Source: an uncultured Legionella sp.
GTDB lineage: Bacteria > Pseudomonadota > Gammaproteobacteria > Legionellales > Legionellaceae
DNA length: 35,697 nucleotides
Assembly: GCF_937871865.1 (NCBI RefSeq)
Contig: NZ_CALMPD010000126.1
Span: 1 to 35,697, forward strand
Reading direction: 5' to 3'
The notes beneath the pieces were generated by a model. That model saw only the letters and a list, made by a program, of their open reading frames with translations, did not search any database and was not told the origin of the DNA. Within the stretch, counting starts at the first letter, position 1, and every line of letters starts with the position of its first letter. Below are positions 28,587 through 35,697 of the stretch, one piece after another. A program made the position numbers and the translations under genes.

Positions 28587-29858
28587 TTATGGAACATCGC
28601 GGTTTCTTTCGCCAGTATATAATTGACGTGGTCTGCCTATTCTTGATTTGCTTGCAACCATTTCCATCCAGTGGCTCATCCAGCCTACAGTTCTGGCTAG
28701 TGCAAAAACTACGGTGAACATATTGGTTGGAATACCTATAGCACTTAAAGTCAGTCCTGAGTAAAAATCTACGTTAGGATAGAGTTTTTTCTCAATGAAA
28801 TAGTCATCTTCTAAGGCAATGCGTTCTAATTCCATCGCTAGCTTAAATAAAGGCTCATCTTTTGCACCAACAGCTTCTAATACATCGTAGCAAGTTTTAC
28901 GCATTACTTTTGCTCTTGGATCGTAGCTTTTATATACTCTGTGTCCAAAGCCCATCAAACGGAACGGATCATTTTTATCTTTCGCACGCTTGATGTATTC
29001 TTCGATACGGCTTACATCGCCAATTTCTTTTAACATGTTCAAGCACGCTTCGTTTGCTCCACCATGAGCTGGTCCCCATAAAGCACCAATTCCTGCTGAG
29101 ATACAAGCAAATGGGTTCGCTCCAGTTGAGCCAGCAAGGCGAACTGTAGAGGTTGATGCATTTTGTTCGTGATCTGCGTGCAGGATAAAGATAGTATCCA
29201 TTGCTCTTACCAGAACGGGATCTGGAGTAGTATTTTCTGAAGGAACTCCAAACATCATATGCAGAAAATTCTCAGCATAAGTCATTTTATTTTGTGGGTA
29301 CATATAGGGCATGCCAATAGAGTATTTATAACTCATTGCTGCCAGAGTTGGCATTTTCGCGACTAAACGGATAGCTGAAATGAAACGATCATGTTCGTTA
29401 TTCAGATCCATTGAATCATGATAGAACGCAGAAAGTGCACCAACAATACCAACCATAATAGCCATTGGATGCGCATCACGTCGAAAGCCATTCAAAAACT
29501 GATACATTTGTTGATGTACCATCGTATGGTTATTGATTAGGCTTACAAATGATTTCTTTTCTTCTTGATTGGGAAGCTCACCATTTAACAATAAATAACT
29601 GACATCCAGGAAATCTTTTTTTTCTGCCAGTTGCTCAATTGGGTAGCCTCTGTACAGTAGAACTCCTTGATCTCCATCAATGTAAGTAATTTTTGATTCG
29701 CAGGAGGCCGTTGATAAAAAACCTTGATCAAAGGTAAAGACGCCACTTCCACCAAGCTGGGTAATATCAATAACGTCATTTCCCAATGTTGGAGTATAGA
29801 TTGGTAATTCCAGCGTATCTTGTCCTTCAATGCTTAGTTTTGCTGTTTTTTGTGTCAT
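28587..29858 (-). CDS. gltA: Citrate synthase (type II)
   Basis: Condenses acetyl-CoA and oxaloacetate to citrate, the entry to the TCA cycle, central for an amino-acid-fed bacterium. The catalytic residues are present: H265 in [10 protein letters not shown]306 in [14 protein letters not shown] and D364 in NVDFYSGL, next to [14 protein letters not shown]. The N-terminal beta-rich domain (LEGQD-like [12 protein letters not shown] and [13 protein letters not shown]) marks the NADH-sensitive hexameric Gram-negative type. I start at the ATG at 29856-29858 (423 residues) because AGGAG sits 6 bases upstream; an in-frame ATG 21 bases earlier would swallow this site. A strong promoter and terminator bracket the gene as a single unit. 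Confidence 0.97.
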   Translation of the reverse strand: MTQKTAKLSIEGQDTLELPIYTPTLGNDVIDITQLGGSGVFTFDQGFLSTASCESKITYIDGDQGVLLYRGYPIEQLAEKKDFLDVSYLLLNGELPNQEEKKSFVSLINNHTMVHQQMYQFLNGFRRDAHPMAIMVGIVGALSAFYHDSMDLNNEHDRFISAIRLVAKMPTLAAMSYKYSIGMPYMYPQNKMTYAENFLHMMFGVPSENTTPDPVLVRAMDTIFILHADHEQNASTSTVRLAGSTGANPFACISAGIGALWGPAHGGANEACLNMLKEIGDVSRIEEYIKRAKDKNDPFRLMGFGHRVYKSYDPRAKVMRKTCYDVLEAVGAKDEPLFKLAMELERIALEDDYFIEKKLYPNVDFYSGLTLSAIGIPTNMFTVVFALARTVGWMSHWMEMVASKSRIGRPRQLYTGERNRDVP

Positions 29859-30407
29859 TGTGTCTCCTGATTGATTCATGCTTTTTCAGCATTTTATCTA
29901 ACGTTGTGTGCGGAACTATATAAAAATGAGCACTTACAGTCAATTTAAACATCAATTTCATTTTCATATGCTGTCATTGATTTACTGCATTACAAGAATG
30001 TTATGCAGAAAAATCCAAGACAATAGTAATTTAAAACTAATTGCATATTATGATTATGGGTGAGAATTTAAAAGATGAACAGAGAAATATGAAAACTTAC
30101 TCGGAAATCACTTTTCCATCTTTAGGACGGTTGACATCGTGCAAAATGGCAGAAAGATTCTCTCTGAATTATTATAAATACATCAGCCTGATGGAACAAC
30201 GAATGAACGCTATTCTCAATTTTTTCCGGTTTACTCAACCACTTATAAATTGAATTGACAGGTTATCGTTTGTTAAATAAGTCGCACACAGTATGCCCCA
30301 TACCCTTTCTATGTAAGTATCAACGCGAACTTTTTTCAATTTGGCACCATCTATTAATGACGACAAATGCTATAACTTAAAACATTGCGCTCAGATAAAG
30401 GTCTTTT
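29859..30407. other. Intergenic region between gltA and the large effector-like gene
   Basis: Holds the gltA promoter near 29915-29943. The rest is AT-rich. A 60- to 70-codon open frame runs from about 30041 to 30253 on the plus strand, but it has no ribosome binding site and no recognisable family, so I do not call it a gene. It could be a decayed remnant. No hairpin terminator or RNA gene was recognised. Confidence 0.4.
29915..29943 (-). promoter_or_regulatory. Sigma-70 promoter of gltA
   Basis: On the minus strand TTGACT (29943-29938) and TATAGT (29920-29915) are exactly 17 bases apart, each one mismatch from consensus. The predicted start lies about 50 bases before the gltA ATG. Confidence 0.7.
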
Positions 30408-32759
30408 ATGAAACTAATCCTGAAAGAGCCGCTCTTCGCTAAATACCTATACATAAGCCCAAACAATATGGTGCATGTGTTGATGCCCATAGTTAGCGGG
30501 ACAAGAATTGGGCTCGACAATACCTGCAAAGCGGTATATTCCACAAAAGAGTTTTTTGCCGTTATCAAAGACGAGTTGCTTGCGTATAAAGAGACTTTGG
30601 AACATGACATTAGCCTATTGGAAGCAGATGTACCCCTTCGTCAACAGAAACAAGAAAGACTTATCCAGATTAATATCTATCTAGAGGCGGTAACCCATCT
30701 GGAATATAATAAGGAATTAGAGTGTTTAAACCAGGACTTTCCAAGTTACCCGCGCCCTCTGGAAGAGTTAATGCAAGACAGGACAACCTCTAACTTATAC
30801 AGCATGGTATTACGCCCTACAAACGAAGATGGGTTTCTTCGCTCAGAGGCTGCTAATCCAATATTTAGCGTAGCGCACCGAAGCGTCGCAAAAGGTAGAG
30901 GCACAAGTATCTCTCCATTACAACAAGCTCTCATTCAAGCTTATACCCCACTTAACTTTCAGGCTAAAAATTTAAAATCCCATGTGATTCAACAGACCTT
31001 AGCGCAAATACCCGCTGTAATACCTGTTGATTTTGAGCGTTTAAGACAAACTCTGCAGGAAAGGATAAACACCTTACTGAATGTATCTGTTGATTTGACC
31101 CAAAACCCACAAGGCGCATCCATCAATCAGCAAGACATTGATGAAATTATGGCGTTTGATTCCCAAACAACAGCATTAGAGTATATTGATGTGTTACTGG
31201 AATACTGTGCCCCTAATGCATTCGATAACGTCATTGAATCTCCCTTCAACACCTTAACTCAGGTAGAAGCATGGTCGATAGCAACTCAATTTTTATTAGG
31301 CATCACAAATATCTATTGTGTCACAAAAGGCATAGTCAGTCCTGATACGAATTTTGGGCGTATTTTGGACAGTACTCCTGAGTTAAGTCATTCTCTTGCT
31401 CAAGCGCTTGCTCAGGCACAGCAAGGCAACCGTAGCATTGAAGAAGCCTGTTTGTTCTGGATAAATGGACATACCGGAGAATTGAAGCTCAATATCTCTT
31501 TGACCCAGGAGGAATTTAAGAACGTTCAAGAAACTTTTGCAACACGCTATGCAGAAATTAAAAACTCACCGCATTTTGATGAGTTTTTTCTGTTAGATGC
31601 CTCAAAAAAAGGAGATTTTTCCATCCATCAAGGTTCGATTTGTACCAGCTTTGCCAAGTTTGCATGCTCTTCTTTATTTCAGTTACCTCCCCAATTAACA
31701 CAGCATTTGGAGAAGGTATACAGTGAGGCAAGTACCTTAAACACAGAAATCCCTCATAATAACACATCAGTTCCAAGGGAAACCGAAATTGACACAGCGA
31801 CAATGACGTCAGCCGCATTGCAGGCTTTATACGAACGAATCACTACCCATAAAGACATAACAATCAAAAAAGACCTACTGACTCAACTCAAACAAGAACG
31901 TCCTGACTTCAAACCGCAAATAAATGTCAAACAATTCTTACAGCATGTTGCTTATGGAGCTCAATACGAAGCAGAAAAGTTACTTGAGAGCGATGAGGAG
32001 ATAGCTCAAGAGCTACTTACGGCTAGAAAAATTCCTTTTACAGACTATTCAGGAAGAACCTTCACCTGCTCTGCATATGAATACGCTTATTGGGCCAAAG
32101 ACAGCTACATGTGCCGCATGCTCGAAAAATATATGGACGAGAATACCAAGAAGGAGCTTTTGATACGAGTCCAAAAAATCGAGGAACTTATTGGTGATGA
32201 ATTATTCAAAACAACGAGAGGGCTAACCTATACCCAAAAAGGAATAGAACATCGAAGTGCTCATTTTGATTTAACTCCATTGAAGCAAGCATTGCAGGCT
32301 TTTATTGATGCGGTTAATCAAAAACCGGAGGATATGGAAGCTAGAGGTGCGCTCTGGCTCAAGGTTGGTTTGCTTCAAAGAGAGGTTCCTGCTCATATTG
32401 CGCAGGAATATTGTTACCCAAAGCGCTCTTCTAGGCGTGTACGAGACAATCCTTCTTTAGTGGGTGCATCTAATTTTTCCAATGTTGAACGCCAACTAGA
32501 GTTTCATAATGAAGAGACTGATTCCTATGAGTTATGGTTTACTCCTGACTCTTTTGCTTATGGATTGGGCTCTTCGTTTACAATAACCGCGTTTTGGTTT
32601 GGTGTGAGCTCGTCCTTAGAGGGCGGTCTTGGAATGGCGATGACAGATTTGAAGGCTATAAAAATAATTGATGAAGCGAGAACAGAGGATCTTAAGCAGT
32701 CTCAGGCAAATCTGGCTGCGCCATCAATCCAGCAATCCCACAATCTTCATGGCACTTAA
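30408..32759 (+). CDS. Large ankyrin-like protein, probable secreted effector
   Basis: 783 residues, no signal peptide and no convincing membrane helix. An N-terminal helical region (about 45-95) is rich in charged residues. Near residues 505-590 there is an ankyrin-like pattern: VKQFLQHVAYGAQYEAEKLL, then a DYSGRTFTCSAYEYAYWAKD turn and MCRMLEKYMDENTKKELL, the arrangement of a repeat helix pair plus a beta-turn. To my knowledge this 'DxxGRxF-SAxEYAxW-MCRML' pattern occurs in several Legionella and Coxiella proteins, but I could not verify it. The C-terminal 100 residues are hydrophilic with some glycine-rich stretches. AAAGG precedes the ATG by 7 bases. Its third codon positions look richer in C than the neighbouring gltA and gyrA, hinting at separate history. 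Function unknown; effector status is inference. Confidence 0.75.
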   Translation: MKLILKEPLFAKYLYISPNNMVHVLMPIVSGTRIGLDNTCKAVYSTKEFFAVIKDELLAYKETLEHDISLLEADVPLRQQKQERLIQINIYLEAVTHLEYNKELECLNQDFPSYPRPLEELMQDRTTSNLYSMVLRPTNEDGFLRSEAANPIFSVAHRSVAKGRGTSISPLQQALIQAYTPLNFQAKNLKSHVIQQTLAQIPAVIPVDFERLRQTLQERINTLLNVSVDLTQNPQGASINQQDIDEIMAFDSQTTALEYIDVLLEYCAPNAFDNVIESPFNTLTQVEAWSIATQFLLGITNIYCVTKGIVSPDTNFGRILDSTPELSHSLAQALAQAQQGNRSIEEACLFWINGHTGELKLNISLTQEEFKNVQETFATRYAEIKNSPHFDEFFLLDASKKGDFSIHQGSICTSFAKFACSSLFQLPPQLTQHLEKVYSEASTLNTEIPHNNTSVPRETEIDTATMTSAALQALYERITTHKDITIKKDLLTQLKQERPDFKPQINVKQFLQHVAYGAQYEAEKLLESDEEIAQELLTARKIPFTDYSGRTFTCSAYEYAYWAKDSYMCRMLEKYMDENTKKELLIRVQKIEELIGDELFKTTRGLTYTQKGIEHRSAHFDLTPLKQALQAFIDAVNQKPEDMEARGALWLKVGLLQREVPAHIAQEYCYPKRSSRRVRDNPSLVGASNFSNVERQLEFHNEETDSYELWFTPDSFAYGLGSSFTITAFWFGVSSSLEGGLGMAMTDLKAIKIIDEARTEDLKQSQANLAAPSIQQSHNLHGT

Positions 32760-32819
32760 TTAGGTGCTGTTGACATTTCGTTAGCTTGAGCCAAAATGAC
32801 GTGAAGTAAGATGATTCAA

Positions 32820-32848
32820 TTACACCCGTCTGTATGGTATCCTCTTAT
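32820..32848 (+). promoter_or_regulatory. Candidate promoter for gyrA
   Basis: TTACAC (32820-32825) and TCTTAT (32843-32848) with a 17-base spacer lie about 42 bases upstream of the gyrA ATG. A TTGACA at 32770-32775 also exists but has no good -10 at the right distance. Confidence 0.3.
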
Positions 32849-32890
32849 CCATAATTAATATTAATCATCGAATAAGGATACGTCCAAATC

Positions 32891-35503
32891 ATGGTTTATT
32901 TAGCCAAAGAAGTCTTACCAGTTAATATTGAAGACGAATTAAAACAATCGTACCTGGATTATGCAATGAGCGTAATCGTAGGAAGAGCCTTGCCTGATGT
33001 TCGAGATGGTTTGAAGCCTGTGCATAGACGTGTGCTGTACGCGATGAGTGAATTGGGTAACGATTGGAATAAACCTTATAAAAAATCCGCTCGTGTGGTC
33101 GGGGATGTCATCGGTAAATACCATCCTCATGGAGATACTGCTGTATACGATACTATTGTTCGTATGGCGCAACCCTTCTCTTTAAGATATTTATTAGTTG
33201 ATGGCCAGGGTAACTTCGGTTCGGTTGATGGCGATGCCCCAGCTGCTATGCGATATACCGAGGTCAGAATGTCCAAGGTAGCTCATGCTTTAATGGCTGA
33301 TTTGGATAAAGAAACTGTTGATTTCAGCCCAAACTATGATGAGACAGAATTTGCACCGGTAGTGTTACCTTCGAGGGTTCCCAATCTGTTGGTAAATGGT
33401 TCTTCAGGTATTGCAGTAGGGATGGCGACCAATATCCCACCTCATAATTTAACCGAAGTGATTAATGCCTGTATTGCATTGGTAGATGAGCCAGAGACAA
33501 GTCTTGATGACATCATGGAAATAATTCCTGGCCCGGATTTTCCCACGGCAGCAATTATTAACGGCCGATCGGGCATTATTCAGGGCTATCGTACGGGTAA
33601 AGGCCGTGTAGTTATTCGTGCTCGAACTGAAATTGAAACTGATGAGAATTCAGGACGACAAGCCATCATTATTAATGAATTACCTTATCAAGTAAATAAA
33701 GCTCGTTTGGTAGAACGTATTGCCGAGCTGGTACGAGATAAGAAAATCGAAGGGATTTCCGGACTTCGAGATGAATCAGACAAGCAGGGAATGCGGGTCG
33801 TCATTGAATTAAAACGAAATGAAGTTGCGGATGTTGTATTAAACAACCTGTATGCCCATACGCAAATGCAAAATGTATTTGGTATTAATATGGTGGCATT
33901 GGTTGATGGTCAGCCGCGTACTTTGAATTTAAAACAAATACTTGAATATTTCATCAAGCATCGTCGTGAAGTAGTAACCAGACGAACTATTTTCGAATTA
34001 AAAAAGGCAAGAAGCCGAGCTCACCTCCTGGAAGGGCTGGGCATCGCTTTGGCAAATATTGATGAAATGATCGCATTAATCAAACAATCACCAACACCTC
34101 AAGATGCCAAGGAAGCATTATTGGCGAAACAGTGGCAACCTGGTTTGGTAAAAGCAATGCTGGAAACAGCGGGGGCTAATGCATCCCGACCAGATGATTT
34201 AACTGATGAGTTTGGGCTCAATCAGGGCGGTTATAAGTTGTCTGCTGCACAAGCTCAAGCAATTCTTGAATTAAGATTGCATCGTTTGACCGCGCTAGAG
34301 CAGGATAAAATTCTGAACGAGTTTGAAGAGCTGTTGCGTTTAATCAAAGAGTTACTCGATATTCTAGCGTCACCAGAGCGTTTGATGCAGGTTATCCGTG
34401 AAGAATTACTGGACATTAAAACACAATTTGGTGATGAGCGCCGAACCGAGATTACCGCATCGCAAGAAGATTTAACCATTGAAGATTTAATAACAGAAGA
34501 AGATGTTGTTGTTACTTTATCTCATCAAGGATATGTGAAATATCAGCCCATTACTGCATATCAATCACAACGCAGAGGCGGAAAAGGTAAATCAGCAACG
34601 AACGTTAAGGATGAGGACTTTGTTGCTCGTCTTGTTATTGCAAGTACTCATGATACATTGTTGTGTTTTTCTAACCTTGGAAAACTGTATTGGTTAAAAG
34701 CATATCAATTACCGTTGGCAAGCCGTATCTCTCGGGGACGTCCTATTATTAATATTCTTCCTTTGGCCGAAGGCGAAGAAATCAATGCCATGTTACCTGT
34801 TCGTGAATATCTGGATGGTTCTTATGTCTTTATGGCAACAAAGAAAGGAACCGTTAAAAAAGTTCCATTAACAGCATTTAGTCGACCGCGTTCTAACGGA
34901 ATTATTGCTGTTGATCTGGATGAAGATGATAGTTTAGTGGGTGTGGATATTACTGATGGTGAACGAGACATCATGTTGTTTACTGATGCCGGTAAAGTAA
35001 TTCGTTTTGCCGAAAGTAAAGTCAGACCAATGGGACGGACTGCACGAGGTGTACGAGGCATACGAATTGAAGAAGGACAAGAGGTTAAATCTCTGGTTGT
35101 TGTTCATCCAAATGGTACTATTCTGACTGCTACTGAAAATGGATACGGTAAACGAACCGACATTGATGAATATCGTGTTTCGGGTCGTGGTGGACAAGGT
35201 GTCATTTCTATTCAGGTGACTGAACGAAATGGTAAGGTGGTTCGTTCCATACAAGTAACAGACACTGATGAAGCCATGCTTATTACAGACAAAGGCACTT
35301 TGGTGCGCTTTAGAGTAAGTGAATTATCTATTATCGGAAGAAATACTCAAGGTGTGCGTTTAATTAATGTCAGTGCTGGTGAGTCAGTCGTTGGAATGCA
35401 AAAAATTGAAGATTTGGCCGATGGCTCTGAGGATTTAGACGATTCTCAAGGTGATGCATCCGCTGAAATTGAAGACAGCAATGATGAAAACCAGGATTTA
35501 TAA
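32891..35503 (+). CDS. gyrA: DNA gyrase subunit A
   Basis: Breakage-reunion subunit of gyrase, which introduces negative supercoils with GyrB. The active-site tyrosine is Y122 in [10 protein letters not shown], at E. coli numbering. The quinolone-determining region reads [16 protein letters not shown]: position 83 is Thr (Ser in E. coli, Thr in many wild-type species) and D87 is intact, so no resistance change is evident. The GyrA box QRRGGKG lies in the C-terminal wrapping domain, whose blades follow ([25 protein letters not shown]). The 870 residues end in a strongly acidic tail ([20 protein letters not shown]), typical of the autoregulatory tail of proteobacterial GyrA. AAGGAT stands 10-11 bases before the ATG. 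Confidence 0.98.
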   Translation: MVYLAKEVLPVNIEDELKQSYLDYAMSVIVGRALPDVRDGLKPVHRRVLYAMSELGNDWNKPYKKSARVVGDVIGKYHPHGDTAVYDTIVRMAQPFSLRYLLVDGQGNFGSVDGDAPAAMRYTEVRMSKVAHALMADLDKETVDFSPNYDETEFAPVVLPSRVPNLLVNGSSGIAVGMATNIPPHNLTEVINACIALVDEPETSLDDIMEIIPGPDFPTAAIINGRSGIIQGYRTGKGRVVIRARTEIETDENSGRQAIIINELPYQVNKARLVERIAELVRDKKIEGISGLRDESDKQGMRVVIELKRNEVADVVLNNLYAHTQMQNVFGINMVALVDGQPRTLNLKQILEYFIKHRREVVTRRTIFELKKARSRAHLLEGLGIALANIDEMIALIKQSPTPQDAKEALLAKQWQPGLVKAMLETAGANASRPDDLTDEFGLNQGGYKLSAAQAQAILELRLHRLTALEQDKILNEFEELLRLIKELLDILASPERLMQVIREELLDIKTQFGDERRTEITASQEDLTIEDLITEEDVVVTLSHQGYVKYQPITAYQSQRRGGKGKSATNVKDEDFVARLVIASTHDTLLCFSNLGKLYWLKAYQLPLASRISRGRPIINILPLAEGEEINAMLPVREYLDGSYVFMATKKGTVKKVPLTAFSRPRSNGIIAVDLDEDDSLVGVDITDGERDIMLFTDAGKVIRFAESKVRPMGRTARGVRGIRIEEGQEVKSLVVVHPNGTILTATENGYGKRTDIDEYRVSGRGGQGVISIQVTERNGKVVRSIQVTDTDEAMLITDKGTLVRFRVSELSIIGRNTQGVRLINVSAGESVVGMQKIEDLADGSEDLDDSQGDASAEIEDSNDENQDL

Positions 35504-35697
35504 TTTTGGTGCGGGACCTGCAATGCTCCCTGAGTCTATTCTTAAAGAGGCTCAGGGAGAGTTACTTAATTGGCAGCATCTTGGTATGTCTGTACTCGAA
35601 ATTGGCCATCGTACTTCTCAATTTATTTCCTTACTTGAACAGGCAGAACACTCCCTACGAGCTTTATTAACTATCCCTGATAATTATCGTGTACTGT
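35481..35697 (+). CDS. serC: Phosphoserine aminotransferase SerC, 5' part only
   Basis: The first 72 residues of a gene cut by the right edge of the window. [20 protein letters not shown] and [22 protein letters not shown] match the start of SerC, the PLP enzyme that transaminates 3-phosphohydroxypyruvate in serine synthesis (and serves pyridoxal synthesis in E. coli). The frame opens with ATGATG at 35481-35486, inside the gyrA coding region, so serC overlaps gyrA by about 20 bases; either ATG may be used. There is only a weak GAAGA before it, pointing to translational coupling with gyrA. The gyrA-serC order is seen in other gammaproteobacteria. Confidence 0.9.
   Translation, partial: MMKTRIYNFGAGPAMLPESILKEAQGELLNWQHLGMSVLEIGHRTSQFISLLEQAEHSLRALLTIPDNYRVL

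Noticed and set aside
29859..29879. Seven-residue N-terminal extension of citrate synthase
   Set aside because: The extension would start before the strong AGGAG that serves the ATG at 29858, and citrate synthases normally begin near that point.
30041..30253. 70-residue plus-strand open frame in the gltA upstream region
   Set aside because: No ribosome binding site, no recognisable family and AT-rich intergenic composition; noted only as a possible remnant.
32770..32775. TTGACA as the -35 of gyrA
   Set aside because: Nothing resembling a -10 element occurs 16-18 bases downstream; a weaker but better spaced pair was listed instead.
33119..33172. Thr at GyrA position 83 as a quinolone-resistance change
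   Set aside because: Thr83 is the natural residue in many bacteria, and D87 and the surrounding motif are intact; resistance cannot be claimed.

Overview
The window looks like chromosomal DNA of a low-GC gammaproteobacterium, most probably Legionella pneumophila or a close relative. The housekeeping proteins are gammaproteobacterial: an E. coli-like FabH/FabD/FabG/AcpP/FabF set, ErpA, AnmK and a MdfA-type pump. They are interspersed with a bacterial RhoGAP-domain protein, a 783-residue protein with an ankyrin-like segment, and a tandem pair of lineage-type membrane proteins. That mix is typical of the Dot/Icm-effector-rich Legionella genomes. Species assignment is inference; no database was searched.

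Layout. 1-2004: the 3' end of a YkuD L,D-transpeptidase, a terminator hairpin, then erpA and mnmA on the minus strand. 2005-2554: 550 bases without a gene, carrying a candidate promoter. 2555-12444 (plus): the classical yceD-rpmF-plsX-fabH-fabD-fabG-acpP-fabF-mltG-tmk-holB-pilZ-tatD cluster. It is tightly packed, with several overlapping or abutting stop/start junctions; pabC is absent and a type IV pilus PilZ gene is inserted. 12640-15087 (plus): anmK and an MFS transporter. 15142-18954 (minus): two paralogous hypothetical membrane proteins, an MdfA-type MFS pump with a palindrome over its candidate promoter, and a PolB-like 3'-5' exonuclease. 19318-21059 (plus): a lysozyme-fold lipoprotein, adk and a thioredoxin-fold gene. 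21019-26598 (minus): glpD (its end overlaps the thioredoxin gene antisense), a DUF2490 protein, the RhoGAP/coiled-coil protein and a DUF2339 polytopic membrane protein. 26836-28305 (plus): glpK. 28587-29858 (minus): gltA, with a textbook promoter and terminator. 30408-32759 (plus): the large effector-like protein. 32891 to the end (plus): gyrA and the start of serC, which overlaps gyrA.

Functionally, the 2.5-12.4 kb block links ribosome and rRNA maturation (YceD, L32), acyl-phosphate formation (PlsX), the complete fatty-acid initiation/elongation core (FabH, FabD, FabG, AcpP, FabF), septal/peptidoglycan glycan-chain release (MltG) and DNA replication (Tmk, HolB). AnmK and the lytic-transglycosylase-like lipoprotein add wall turnover and recycling. 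GlpD and GlpK give glycerol catabolism, but no glpF is visible here.

The most noteworthy non-housekeeping items are the RhoGAP protein (a eukaryote-like GTPase-activating domain with an apparent arginine finger and a serine/glutamate-rich tail), the 783-residue ankyrin-like protein sitting between gltA and gyrA, and the duplicated two-helix membrane protein pair. I found no tRNA, rRNA, CRISPR array, transposase or phage gene.
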